A stretch of 37,288 nucleotides of DNA from a bacterium (GTDB lineage Bacteria; UBP6; UBA1177). The stretch is taken from contig JAEESW010000024.1 of assembly GCA_016290135.1 (NCBI GenBank), positions 1 to 37,288 on the forward strand, written 5' to 3'. Positions 14,778-23,133 of this stretch are shown piece by piece. The first letter of the stretch is position 1; each line of letters begins with the position of its first letter. The translations under genes were made by a program, and so were the position numbers. The notes beneath the pieces are model-generated. The model ran no database searches and was not told the origin of the DNA. It saw only the letters and a program-made list of their open reading frames with translations.

Positions 14778-16637
14778 ATGAGCAGAGAAAGCAACAACGA
14801 AATTTTGTCTCCCGAAAAAGCCGCTTCGGCAGAGGAGGCGCCGAAAAAGCCGCTCACTTTGGAGGAACAGTACGAAGAGGACGACCGTCAGTGGCTAAAG
14901 AACGTCTATCAGGGCGATGTCAAGCAGCTCACTGTCCGTGCTGTCGTCATGGGAATGATCATCGGCGGACTTATGAGCCTCACCAACCTTTACATCGGCC
15001 TTAAAACGGGCTGGGGCCTGGGTGTCACGATCACGGCATGCGTCCTTTCGTTCAGCATCTGGAAGCTGCTGCGCGTCATATTTCCGAAGATCTTCAAGAC
15101 CGACATGACGCTTCTTGAGAACAACTCGATGAAGTCAACGGCTTCGAGCGCGGGCTACACGACAGGCGGAACGATGGTGAGCGCGATCGCGGCTTATATC
15201 CTCATCACAGGGCAGCATCTCAACTTCTGGGTGCTCACTGCCTGGACTGTCTTCCTCGGGATCGCTGGCGTCGTCATGGCTATACCGATGAAAAAGCAGA
15301 TGATAAACATGGAAAAACTGCCTTTCCCGTCGGGAACAGCTACGGCTGAAACGCTGAAAAGCCTCTATGCAGGCGAGGAGAGCAAAAAACAGACGCGCAC
15401 TCTTCTCGGATTCGCGCTGGGCGGCGCTGTGCTGACAGTCATCCGGGACTATTTCGAATGGATAAAATACACATACTCCGTCTTCGGCGCGAAACTTGCC
15501 GAATACACCGTTTCGATGGAAACGAGCCTCATCATGGTCGCGGCAGGCGGGATCATGGGCTGGAGAACGGCGTGGAGCATCCTTTTCGGAGCTATACTTA
15601 ATTATATAGTATTGGCTCCTTACATGTTCAAGATCGGTGCGATAACCGAACTCGGCTACCGCGGGATCAGCAGCTGGAGCCTCTGGTTCGGCGCTTCGGT
15701 CATGGTCGCTGCGGGATTCACATCCTTCCTCATGCAGTGGAAAGTCGCGCTCAAGGCGTTCGCGTCGCTCAAGGATCTTTTCTCGACAAAAAAGCGCGAA
15801 CTGAGCGAAATCGAAAAAGTCGAAGTTCCGATGAGCTGGTTCTTCTGGGGGATCATTGTCGGCGGGACCGGCATCGCGCTCATCATGCTTTTCGCGTTCG
15901 ACATTTCTGTCTGGGTCTCGGTGCTTGCAGTCATTCTTTCTTTCTTCCTTTCGATCGTTGCATGCCGTGCAACGGGTGAAACGGATACGACCCCTGTCGG
16001 CGCGCTCGGCCAGGTAACGCAGGCTTTCTACGGAATGCTCCGCCCTGGCAGCAAAGTCACGACGCTTATGACCGCGTCTATCACTTCCGGTATCGCGGGT
16101 TCTTCGGCCGACCTTCTCACAGACCTCAAGACCGGATACATCCTCGGCGCTAACCCGAGAAAGATGTTTTTGGCGCAGTTTATCGGCATTTTTGCAGGCA
16201 CTATCGTCATAGTTCCTGCATTCTACCTCATTGTTCCGACTCCAGATGTTCTCGGAAGCGACTATTTCCCGGCACCTGCGGCGCAGGTCTGGTCGAGAGT
16301 CGCGGATCTGCTGGCTCAGGGATTTTCGACGCTTCATCCGACAGCAAAGATAGCCATGCTCATCGGTGTGGTGGTCGGCGTGATCATCCCGCTTCTTGAA
16401 AAATGGTTCCCGAAAGCGGCGAAATTCATCCCGTCGTCGATGGGGATAGGTCTCGCTTTCGTCATTCCGTTCTGGAACTCGCTTTCGATGTTCCTCGGGG
16501 CTTTGATCGTCCTCATCATCGAGCACAAAAAGAAATCTCTTGAGGAATACATCGTTCCGGCGGCATCGGGGATCATTGCCGGAGAGTCGCTGGCCGGAGT
16601 CTTTATCATCCTGCTTTCGACTGTTTTCGGCGGTTAA
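14778..16637 (+). CDS. OPT-family oligopeptide transporter
   Basis: 619 residues, polytopic with about 14-16 hydrophobic helices after a charged 50-residue N-terminus. Hallmarks of the OPT/YSL family are NLYIGLKTGWGLGVTITA near the first helix, ENNSMKSTASSAGYTTGG, EKLPFPSGTATAETLKSLY, and GIAGSSADLLTDLKTGYILG in the second half. The bacterial branch is about this size and is thought to import peptides or metal chelates coupled to protons; the substrate cannot be read from sequence. The ribosome site is AGAGG 6 bases before the ATG. It may be co-transcribed with the coiled-coil gene because no terminator is visible in the 52-base gap. Confidence 0.92.
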   Translation: MSRESNNEILSPEKAASAEEAPKKPLTLEEQYEEDDRQWLKNVYQGDVKQLTVRAVVMGMIIGGLMSLTNLYIGLKTGWGLGVTITACVLSFSIWKLLRVIFPKIFKTDMTLLENNSMKSTASSAGYTTGGTMVSAIAAYILITGQHLNFWVLTAWTVFLGIAGVVMAIPMKKQMINMEKLPFPSGTATAETLKSLYAGEESKKQTRTLLGFALGGAVLTVIRDYFEWIKYTYSVFGAKLAEYTVSMETSLIMVAAGGIMGWRTAWSILFGAILNYIVLAPYMFKIGAITELGYRGISSWSLWFGASVMVAAGFTSFLMQWKVALKAFASLKDLFSTKKRELSEIEKVEVPMSWFFWGIIVGGTGIALIMLFAFDISVWVSVLAVILSFFLSIVACRATGETDTTPVGALGQVTQAFYGMLRPGSKVTTLMTASITSGIAGSSADLLTDLKTGYILGANPRKMFLAQFIGIFAGTIVIVPAFYLIVPTPDVLGSDYFPAPAAQVWSRVADLLAQGFSTLHPTAKIAMLIGVVVGVIIPLLEKWFPKAAKFIPSSMGIGLAFVIPFWNSLSMFLGALIVLIIEHKKKSLEEYIVPAASGIIAGESLAGVFIILLSTVFGG

Positions 16638-16690
16638 GACACTGTTTTTCATCGTTTTTTTATATTGGAGAGGTTTTTTGCTTTTTTTAC

Positions 16691-16718
16691 TTGACAAAAA
16701 AAACGGTGACCTTAAAAT
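16691..16718 (+). promoter_or_regulatory. Promoter of the Asp-Thr-repeat lipoprotein gene
   Basis: Perfect TTGACA (16691-16696), 16-base spacer, TAAAAT (16713-16718), giving a leader of about 60 bases to the ATG at 16785. This is one of the strongest-looking promoters in the window. Confidence 0.7.
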
Positions 16719-16784
16719 TTCAAACGGTTTTTTTACAACATGAATTTAAGGGTTTTTTTACTAACTTTTTTTAGGAGATTTCAA

Positions 16785-17891
16785 ATGAAGAAATTCACAC
16801 TTGCTCTCTTGGCGATTGTTTTCGCCCTCTTTGTTGTCAGCTGCGGCGACAGCAAAAAAGATGATCCGACCGACACGACTCCGGACACGGACACCGACAC
16901 GGACACGGACACGGACACCCCCGACACGGACACCCCCGACACGGATGAGCCCGACACGGATGAGCCCGACACAGACCAGCCGGCAGCATGCAAAATTGAT
17001 GATGCTTACAATGCATCTCAGTTTGACAACTTCTATGCTTTCAAAGGTTCAGGTATCATCAATGATGAAAACGCTGACGATGTTGACATGACGACTATGA
17101 CCAAAACATCGATTTACCTTGAAGATCATCCTGACTACAACCTTAAGATGACACAGTCCTACTTCCTCAATGCAACTCTGACCAACGGAATGAAATCTGT
17201 TGTTCTTATCGGCATGGGATACGCTTCGAACGGTTATCCGAACCTTCAGATCCAGGCTATTATTCCTGATCAGTGGTTCGAAGCTATCGATGAGCTTACG
17301 ACTGAGTATCCGGATGATTTCGACCGCGCTCCGTTTGCTCCGATGATCAACGTTGCTGCTCTTGACCTTCATGTTAAAGGCCAGCAGATCGAATGGTACA
17401 AAATGTGCACCATCGCAATCAACACCTATGCACCGGTAGAAATCGCTCAGGGCGATATGCCGGAAGGTTCTTTCCAGTACTGCTACGGCAAAGACGGAAC
17501 TTATGAACCCGGCCAGACCTTCAAACTTGGTCTTGATGCAAAACTTACCGACAAATTCGAAGACATTCAGGCTGCTTACAACGAAGGTGTAGAAGAAGGC
17601 GCTGAAGGTTATGTTGCAACAGAAGCTGACCTCTGCACATGCATTTCTTTCGAAAGCGGCGATGGCAAAGAGATCGAATGCCCGGCTGAAGATGATACGG
17701 ACACCGATACGGACACTGACACGGATACCGATACAGACACTGATACCGATACAGACACTGATACGGACACCGATACAGACACCGACACCGATACGGACAC
17801 TGACACAGACACCGACACGGATACTGACACAGACACCGATACGGATACTGACACAGACACCGATACGGATACTGACACCGTTGAGCCGTAA
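16785..17891 (+). CDS. Lipoprotein with Asp/Thr repeat at both ends
   Basis: 368 residues from the ATG at 16785 (TTAGGAG before it); the in-frame ATG at 16740 would bury the signal. The signal peptide ends in the lipobox VVSC (Cys20), and GD follows. Next is a Thr/Asp/Pro spacer (about 27-65). The middle domain (about 67-302) has five or more Cys (ACKIDD, YKMCTIA, YCYGKDG, LCTCIS, IECPA), likely disulfide-bonded, and beta-rich texture without a known motif. The C-terminus is a run of 31 Asp-Thr dipeptides ending VEP. Mature lipoprotein, probably outer-membrane and surface-facing. Strong promoter and terminator suggest high, single-gene expression. I do not recognise the middle domain. Confidence 0.8.
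   Translation: MKKFTLALLAIVFALFVVSCGDSKKDDPTDTTPDTDTDTDTDTDTPDTDTPDTDEPDTDEPDTDQPAACKIDDAYNASQFDNFYAFKGSGIINDENADDVDMTTMTKTSIYLEDHPDYNLKMTQSYFLNATLTNGMKSVVLIGMGYASNGYPNLQIQAIIPDQWFEAIDELTTEYPDDFDRAPFAPMINVAALDLHVKGQQIEWYKMCTIAINTYAPVEIAQGDMPEGSFQYCYGKDGTYEPGQTFKLGLDAKLTDKFEDIQAAYNEGVEEGAEGYVATEADLCTCISFESGDGKEIECPAEDDTDTDTDTDTDTDTDTDTDTDTDTDTDTDTDTDTDTDTDTDTDTDTDTDTDTDTDTDTDTDTVEP
16882..16980 (+). repeat. Imperfect Asp-Thr/Pro codon repeat
   Basis: Near-tandem copies of GACACG-type hexamers and, further on, 15-base units such as GATGAGCCCGACACG, coding for the spacer after the lipid anchor (TPDTDTD..., then TDEPDTDEP). Copy number is likely to vary between strains. Confidence 0.7.
17694..17879 (+). 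repeat. 31 Asp-Thr hexanucleotide repeats
   Basis: 186 bases of in-frame six-base units, GAY-ACN, where codons alternate GAT/GAC and ACG/ACC/ACT/ACA. Higher-order units of 12-30 bases repeat towards the end, a sign of slippage or unequal exchange. It codes for the acidic C-terminal tail of the lipoprotein. Confidence 0.85.
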
Positions 17892-17913
17892 TGGTTTTTA
17901 TAGTCAGTTTTTT

Positions 17914-17941
17914 AAAGGGCACTTCGGTGCCCTTTTTTTTT
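17914..17941 (+). terminator. Strong intrinsic terminator
   Basis: Perfect 9-bp stem AAAGGGCAC / GTGCCCTTT with a TTCG tetraloop, then a long T run. It lies 22 bases after the lipoprotein stop codon. Confidence 0.93.
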
Positions 17942-17952
17942 GCCTTGAATTG

Positions 17953-17981
17953 TTGATTTTTTTTGATTTGGTTCCTATACT
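17953..17981 (+). promoter_or_regulatory. Promoter of the methyltransferase-like/two-component operon
   Basis: TTGATT (17953-17958), 17-base spacer, TATACT (17976-17981), about 31 bases before the ATG at 18013. Confidence 0.55.
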
Positions 17982-18012
17982 GAATTTATCGAACTTTGAA
18001 AGGTGAGAAAAA

Positions 18013-19608
18013 ATGGATAAAAGAAAAAAACTTGTAAAACTTTTTTACGAAATCGACGAGTTTATCAGGCAAAAATCGCTGAACTCAGATCCTTATTCCT
18101 TTTTGCTGAACAAATTCTGGCTGTCGCTTCAAAACAAGCGGCCGGCTGCAGGAAATTTGGTCGGGATAGGCAAAAACGATTTTTCACTTATAAACAACGA
18201 GTTCTCCGACAGGCTCGGGCGCGATTTTGTCCTTTCGCTTTCTGTCACCGCCATCCTTTCGCTGCCTGCGGAAAAAGTGATCGAACTCCAGAATGTAAAG
18301 GTTCAGCCTAAACAGTCCGTTCTTGTCCTTTCCGATACGATAGTCCTGCCTTACGAAACAGAGAAAAAAGTCCAGCTTTTCATCGGTTACAGTTCCGAAA
18401 AAACGAAAGAACCGCCTTTCAAAAATATCGAATATTACCCCGTTTCGAGGGATGCCGCGCTTTCGATCTCGATCCAGACGACCTTGTTCGACCTCATGAG
18501 TGACGAAGGGACGCAGCTCAGGCCGATAGCGTTCGACTTTATTTTTGACGATGCCGCGCACTATCCGTTTCCCGGAGAGAACAGACTCAACACTTTGTCT
18601 GTCCTGCTCAGGCCGAGCGGCGTTTTTTACCTCGTGACGAAAAAAGTTTTTCTCTCTTCTCCGCTCACAGGAAAGGACAAGAAAAATCTCTATTCTCTCT
18701 TCGAGACAGAGGAGATCGACCGTTTTGCCGATTTTCTGCAGCTCAAACTGCTCAAAAAGGTCGAAGGCCGGCTGCCCATGCTTCCGCCGAATATCCTTAT
18801 CCGCGACTCCGAAAGCGGAAAAACGCTCGAACTTGACAGGGCGTGCCTTGATTTCAACCATCTCTGCACTTTCAACGACAGCGTCACGGCAGAGCAGCTC
18901 GCCCTGGTCGCCAAGATCGAAGAAAAAGCCGGAGCGACATGCGGAGACCACTTCAGATTTTTCCTCGGAATGTTCAGGAACGCGCCGGTGGACGACCTTA
19001 TAGAACCGCTTCGCAAGAGCGCGGCATACCATCCGTTCGTCACTTCGAAGGAGGTCGTTCCTTACAACAGTTTTAAAGTGAAAAAATATATTTATCCCGA
19101 TCCGAAAGCATTTTTTCAGATCCCGCCGGAAAGCAGTTTTGAGAGCAAAAAGCTGCTTATGAAGTATCTCTCGGTGAGACCCGTGTTTTCATACGACGAG
19201 GACGGTCTTTACTTTATGAACGATGTCGCTGCGGTCATTCCGCGCACTCCTGATATCGATTTCTTTTTTGCGGAAGGCTATCTCAATTCAAAACTTGTCG
19301 AATTTTTCTACAAGATAAAATTTCCGCATCACAACAAATTCTTGAAGAAAAATTTCAACAAGATCCCGTTTTTTCTATGCGGAAAGAACCTTCAGCACAT
19401 AATTGCGGAAGAAGTTCGGAATATACGAAGGATCCGCGGCGAAATGGCGCTTTTCGGGCACAATCAGGATTTCGATGACGAGATCAGGGCCGCTTCCGAA
19501 AGGCTTGACGGTTTTGTTTATCAGCTTTTCAGACTCAATCAGGATGAAATCGCCGTCATTGAACGCTATCTCGGTGAAAACCAAGGGAGCGGGGAGGAAG
19601 AAAAATGA
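18013..19608 (+). CDS. Protein resembling an Eco57I/TaqI-type adenine methyltransferase, catalytic motif missing
   Basis: 531 residues; AAAGGTGAG precedes the ATG. The second half reads like the target-recognition region of Eco57I-type N6-adenine methyltransferases: ATCGDHFRFFLG (308-319), a strand-rich stretch, RPVFSYDEDGLYFMNDVAAVI (389-409), LNSKLVEFFYK (424-434), FNKIPF (448-453), and the closing LDGFVYQLFRLNQDEIAVIE (498-517), which matches the family's ID-LVY-LY-L-EEE-I ending. In the first half, LRPSGVFYLVTKKVFLSS (199-216) looks like the strand after the active site, but where NPPY should be there is FDFIFDDAAHYP (174-185), and no motif I (DPxxGxG) is clear. It is therefore probably inactive as a methyltransferase and may be a DNA- or SAM-binding protein. 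It overlaps the response-regulator gene by 4 bases. The family call is by eye. Confidence 0.55.
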   Translation: MDKRKKLVKLFYEIDEFIRQKSLNSDPYSFLLNKFWLSLQNKRPAAGNLVGIGKNDFSLINNEFSDRLGRDFVLSLSVTAILSLPAEKVIELQNVKVQPKQSVLVLSDTIVLPYETEKKVQLFIGYSSEKTKEPPFKNIEYYPVSRDAALSISIQTTLFDLMSDEGTQLRPIAFDFIFDDAAHYPFPGENRLNTLSVLLRPSGVFYLVTKKVFLSSPLTGKDKKNLYSLFETEEIDRFADFLQLKLLKKVEGRLPMLPPNILIRDSESGKTLELDRACLDFNHLCTFNDSVTAEQLALVAKIEEKAGATCGDHFRFFLGMFRNAPVDDLIEPLRKSAAYHPFVTSKEVVPYNSFKVKKYIYPDPKAFFQIPPESSFESKKLLMKYLSVRPVFSYDEDGLYFMNDVAAVIPRTPDIDFFFAEGYLNSKLVEFFYKIKFPHHNKFLKKNFNKIPFFLCGKNLQHIIAEEVRNIRRIRGEMALFGHNQDFDDEIRAASERLDGFVYQLFRLNQDEIAVIERYLGENQGSGEEEK

Positions 19609-21005
19609 AAAATAAGTGGAAAATACTGATCGTAGATGACGATCTTTCTATTTCGAGAAGTTATCAGAAGTATCTCGGCTCTGAAGGCTACACTGTCTTT
19701 ACGGCTGATGACGGCCGCTCCGGATTCATGATGATAGAGAAAGAGCGTCCGGATCTTGTGCTTCTCGATATAAACATGCCGGTGAAGACCGGTCTTGAAC
19801 TTCTTGAAGACCTGAACAGGGTGTTCGAGAAGAAAGATATGCCGCTCATAATAATGCTGACTGCATACGGCGACCTTGATGCGGCGATAAAGGCGATGAG
19901 TCTGGGTGCATACGAGTTCCTGACAAAGCCTGTCCCGCTTGAAAAACTCCGCTCGACAGTGGAATGCGCGCTTGAAACGCTCACTTTGAAAGAGCGTGTC
20001 GCCTACTTTATTGAACCTGACAGCACTCCGTTCAAAGATACGATAATCGGCAGGGATCCGCTGATGGTCGATATCTACAAAACTATCGGGACTTTGAAAG
20101 GAAACAAGGCGACGGTCCTTGTTACCGGAGAAAGCGGCACGGGTAAAGAGATGGTTGCGAAGGCGATACACGAAAATACAGTTCCGGGCGAGCCTTTTAT
20201 CGCGATAAACTGCGCTGCGATCCCTGAAAACCTGATCGAAAGCGAACTTATGGGATATGTCAAAGGCGCTTTTACCGGTGCGACGGCAAACCACGACGGC
20301 AAATTCGAGCTCGTAAAAGGGGGAACGCTTGTCCTGGACGAGATCTCAGAAATGCCCTATGACTTTCAGACAAAGCTCCTCCGTGTCATTCAGGAGCGGG
20401 ATTTTTATCCTATCGGGGCTTCCGACAAAAAGCGTTTCAACGGCAGGATCGTCGCGCTTACCAATAAAAATCTCAAAGAACTCGCCGAAAACGGAAAGTT
20501 CAGAGAAGATCTTTTTTACCGTCTGAATGTCATCTCAATCTCCGTGCCGCCGCTGCGGAATCACATGAACGATCTTGAAATGCTCATCCTGCACTTCATA
20601 AAAAAGGCGAATTTTACTCAAAACACCGCGATCCAGAGCATTACGAAAGAGGCTGTCGACTACCTCAGATCCCACACGTGGCCCGGCAATATCCGCGAGC
20701 TCGAAAACACGATCCTGCACGCTTCCGTAAAGGCTAAGGACAAGATACTCACCCGTGACAGTTTTTCATCGTTCCTTGTTCCCGAGAAGAAAGACCAGTC
20801 GTCCGCAGGAACGAGGCAGAATACCGTTGATGACCTTGTTATGCCGGAAAAACTGATGCCTCTGCGCGATGTCGAAAAAAATTATATAGAGTTCGTCCTC
20901 AGGCAGACGAACTGGCATAAAGGCAAGACAGCCGAACTTTTGGGGATAACGCGCCCGACGCTTGACAAGAGGATCGAGGAATTCGGTTTGCACAAAGATG
21001 TCTGA
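19605..21005 (+). CDS. NtrC-family sigma-54 response regulator
   Basis: 466 residues, with GGGGAGGAAG as ribosome site. Receiver domain (about 6-120): acidic pocket in IVDDD (9-13), phosphoacceptor Asp55 in LLLDINMP, Thr86 and Lys108. AAA+ domain (about 148-385): Walker A GESGTGKE (175-182), the sigma-54 contact loop GAFTGA (221-226), Walker B TLVLDEIS (241-248). The C-terminus has a Fis-type helix-turn-helix, KGKTAELLGITRPTLDKRIEEFGL. It should activate sigma-54 promoters when phosphorylated by the kinase encoded next. The start overlaps the upstream gene by 4 bases and the end overlaps the kinase gene by 8, so the three are translationally linked. Confidence 0.95.
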   Translation: MKNKWKILIVDDDLSISRSYQKYLGSEGYTVFTADDGRSGFMMIEKERPDLVLLDINMPVKTGLELLEDLNRVFEKKDMPLIIMLTAYGDLDAAIKAMSLGAYEFLTKPVPLEKLRSTVECALETLTLKERVAYFIEPDSTPFKDTIIGRDPLMVDIYKTIGTLKGNKATVLVTGESGTGKEMVAKAIHENTVPGEPFIAINCAAIPENLIESELMGYVKGAFTGATANHDGKFELVKGGTLVLDEISEMPYDFQTKLLRVIQERDFYPIGASDKKRFNGRIVALTNKNLKELAENGKFREDLFYRLNVISISVPPLRNHMNDLEMLILHFIKKANFTQNTAIQSITKEAVDYLRSHTWPGNIRELENTILHASVKAKDKILTRDSFSSFLVPEKKDQSSAGTRQNTVDDLVMPEKLMPLRDVEKNYIEFVLRQTNWHKGKTAELLGITRPTLDKRIEEFGLHKDV

Positions 21006-22998
21006 ATCAGCTTCTTTTATATATTTCGTTATTTTTTTTGCTATAGTGGCCTCTTCTTTAGGCTGGCACATCATGATAAAGGGCAGGGGACTTCCTCAAA
21101 ATCTCTGGCTCTTTTTTATTATGATGTCTAATGTTTTTATTTTTTCATCGCTCGTGGCGGTATATTTCCCGTTTTCAAAAGTCTATTTCTTCGTTGCGAT
21201 GCTTTGTCTGGTAATATTTTCAACACTTTATATCTATTCATTCCCGCATGCAGTCCTTCCCAACATGATATGGATGTCGATAATACTGTTTTCTGTACTT
21301 TTTATGGTCGTTCTGTTTATCTATGTCAAAGAAAGGCTCTATCTTGTCTACTTTTCGCTGCCTGTGATCTCGCTTGCACTGGATGCCCCGATAATATTCA
21401 GGAAGATCAAATACTTGAATGTAAATGTGAAAAGGAATGTCCTTTTTAATATCTCGGTGGTGGCACTGCTTTCCATTCTGATGCCCGCCGCTTCGGCAAC
21501 GGCTGTGAGAGCCTACAACGCTTTTTATTTCAATGTCGCGGCAATGGTCTTTTCAGTCCTTCTTGTCGTCTGCTGCGGGCTTTTCGTCCATACCAACCAA
21601 ATGTCGTCAACAGGTTTGAACAAGATAAACTTCTGGCTTGTCATGCTGCTTGGAATTCCGGCGGCGTTTCTTGCCAGCTTGTTGTTTTCATTAAGATTTT
21701 TTGTAACACGCTTTTTCGGGAGCACCTATTTTTCGCTCGTTGTCCTCTGCGCTCTGTTCCTGCTTTTTATGCTGATCGGCATCGCGATCTCATACTTCTC
21801 ATCAGCGGTCGAAAGTTTCATACACAAGAGCCGGAATTATTATCAGACTTATCTGAACAAATTCCGTCTTGAGATCGAAGATATCACCGAGGCGCCGCTT
21901 CTTTTCGACAAATTTTATGAGTGTGTCACAAGCTGGTTCCACGAAGTGAAGCAGATAAAGTATGTCTATCTCGACGAACTTTTGTGGCAGAGCAGCAAAA
22001 TGCCCGTCGAGCTCTACGACGGAAGCGACGATTTCCAGCCGCTTCTCAGCGAGCAGTTCCTTCTGCACGAGACCTATGTTTCAAAGGATTTTGCCCTAAT
22101 TTCTGTTCCGACACTTGAAGGTTTCGTCAAAAAGACCGGCGGTGATTTTTTTCTGCCGGTGATATACCGGAACGAACTTTCCGGATTTCTGGTGATAAAT
22201 TCAAGGAATGTTTCCCACAATGCGATGCTCTGCATCAGCAACCTTTTGGAGATGCTCCTGAACAAGTTCGAGAAGATCTCCCTTTTCGCGACGGTCATCG
22301 AAACAGAGAAAAAATTCGAAATGCTCAAGCACTTCAAAGAGGTCGATAAAATGCTCTCTTTCGTCGCGCACGAGCTCCGTTCGCCGATGACATCGATAAT
22401 GTTCAACATCGAAGTCGTGAAAGACGCGATAGACAGGAAGAAAGAGGTCGATACGGAATATCTCGACATTTCGCTCAAAGAACTTAAGCGCATCAACGAG
22501 ACGATAGAAAAGATGCTCGTCTACGGGAGAAACATCAAACTTTCGCCTTATCCCTACAATTTCAGGTCGTTTTTTGCCGAGATGAAACAGTTCTTTAGTT
22601 TTGCGAACCAGACTGTCAATTTTACCGATCAGACCGGCGGGAAGGAGTTCATGTTCGACTGGGATGTGCTGAAAAATGTCTTCGTCAACCTTGTCAACAA
22701 CAGCCTTCAGGCTTTGGAAAAGGTCGACAGGGTAGGCAGAGTCAGAGTGACGGTGGCGAAAAAACGGAAAAAACTGCTTGTCGAGGTCGCCGACAACGGT
22801 CCCGGAATACCGCCTGAACACAAAGATTCGATCTTTGAGCCCTTTTACACGACGAAAAAGAACGGAAACGGGCTCGGACTCGCGACCTGCGAAAAGATCG
22901 TCAGACTTTCCGGCGGTTCGATAATCCTGAGCGAAACTTCTCCCGCAGGAACGGTTTTTCACATCACATTCCCGATAGAATCAGTCAGCGTCAAATAA
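20998..22998 (+). CDS. Membrane histidine kinase (partner of the sigma-54 regulator)
   Basis: 666 residues from the ATG at 20998, which overlaps the regulator stop by 8 bases; an ATG-like start at 20962 lies deeper in that gene. The first ~270 residues hold about eight hydrophobic helices, an unusual multi-pass sensor like those of the 7TM or PrsK type. A cytoplasmic region (about 275-440) looks like a GAF-type domain. The kinase core has the phosphoaccepting His458 in VAHELRSPMTS, N-box NLVNNSLQAL, G1 DNGPGIP, F-box FEPFYTTK and G2 GNGLGLA. The overall layout resembles PrsK-like kinases paired with PrsR-type sigma-54 regulators, but that is inference. It should phosphorylate Asp55 of its partner. 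The signal sensed is unknown. Confidence 0.92.
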   Translation: MSESASFIYFVIFFAIVASSLGWHIMIKGRGLPQNLWLFFIMMSNVFIFSSLVAVYFPFSKVYFFVAMLCLVIFSTLYIYSFPHAVLPNMIWMSIILFSVLFMVVLFIYVKERLYLVYFSLPVISLALDAPIIFRKIKYLNVNVKRNVLFNISVVALLSILMPAASATAVRAYNAFYFNVAAMVFSVLLVVCCGLFVHTNQMSSTGLNKINFWLVMLLGIPAAFLASLLFSLRFFVTRFFGSTYFSLVVLCALFLLFMLIGIAISYFSSAVESFIHKSRNYYQTYLNKFRLEIEDITEAPLLFDKFYECVTSWFHEVKQIKYVYLDELLWQSSKMPVELYDGSDDFQPLLSEQFLLHETYVSKDFALISVPTLEGFVKKTGGDFFLPVIYRNELSGFLVINSRNVSHNAMLCISNLLEMLLNKFEKISLFATVIETEKKFEMLKHFKEVDKMLSFVAHELRSPMTSIMFNIEVVKDAIDRKKEVDTEYLDISLKELKRINETIEKMLVYGRNIKLSPYPYNFRSFFAEMKQFFSFANQTVNFTDQTGGKEFMFDWDVLKNVFVNLVNNSLQALEKVDRVGRVRVTVAKKRKKLLVEVADNGPGIPPEHKDSIFEPFYTTKKNGNGLGLATCEKIVRLSGGSIILSETSPAGTVFHITFPIESVSVK

Positions 22999-23068
22999 CT
23001 GCGGGTAATTTTTTCCGGGCGCCGGCAGCAGGAAACTTGAGAAGTCTGTTGGCATGCTTGGGTTTTAT

Positions 23069-23097
23069 TTGACTTATACAAATTCAACAATTAGAAT
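23069..23097 (+). promoter_or_regulatory. Promoter of the Ser/Thr kinase gene
   Basis: TTGACT (23069-23074), 17-base spacer, TAGAAT (23092-23097). The predicted transcript start near 23104 leaves about 30 bases before the ATG at 23134, which supports that start over the TTG at 23113. Confidence 0.7.
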
Positions 23098-23133
23098 AAC
23101 AATAGAATTTTTTTGTTTTTTGCGGGTAAGTTT

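Noticed and set aside
15135-16697. 520-codon open frame on the minus strand under the OPT transporter gene
   Set aside because: Arg/Asp/His-rich low-quality sequence, shadow of a highly biased coding frame; the sense frame has all OPT motifs.
17609-17878. Minus-strand frame of repeated Val-Ser
   Set aside because: Mirror of the Asp-Thr repeat; no ribosome site or signal.
17694-17879. Looked at as a possible CRISPR array
   Set aside because: Units are six bases without spacers and keep one reading frame; it is a coding repeat.
22999-23068. Possible terminator after the histidine kinase (CCGGGCGCCGG region)
   Set aside because: The pairing is short and no T run follows, so I do not claim a terminator.
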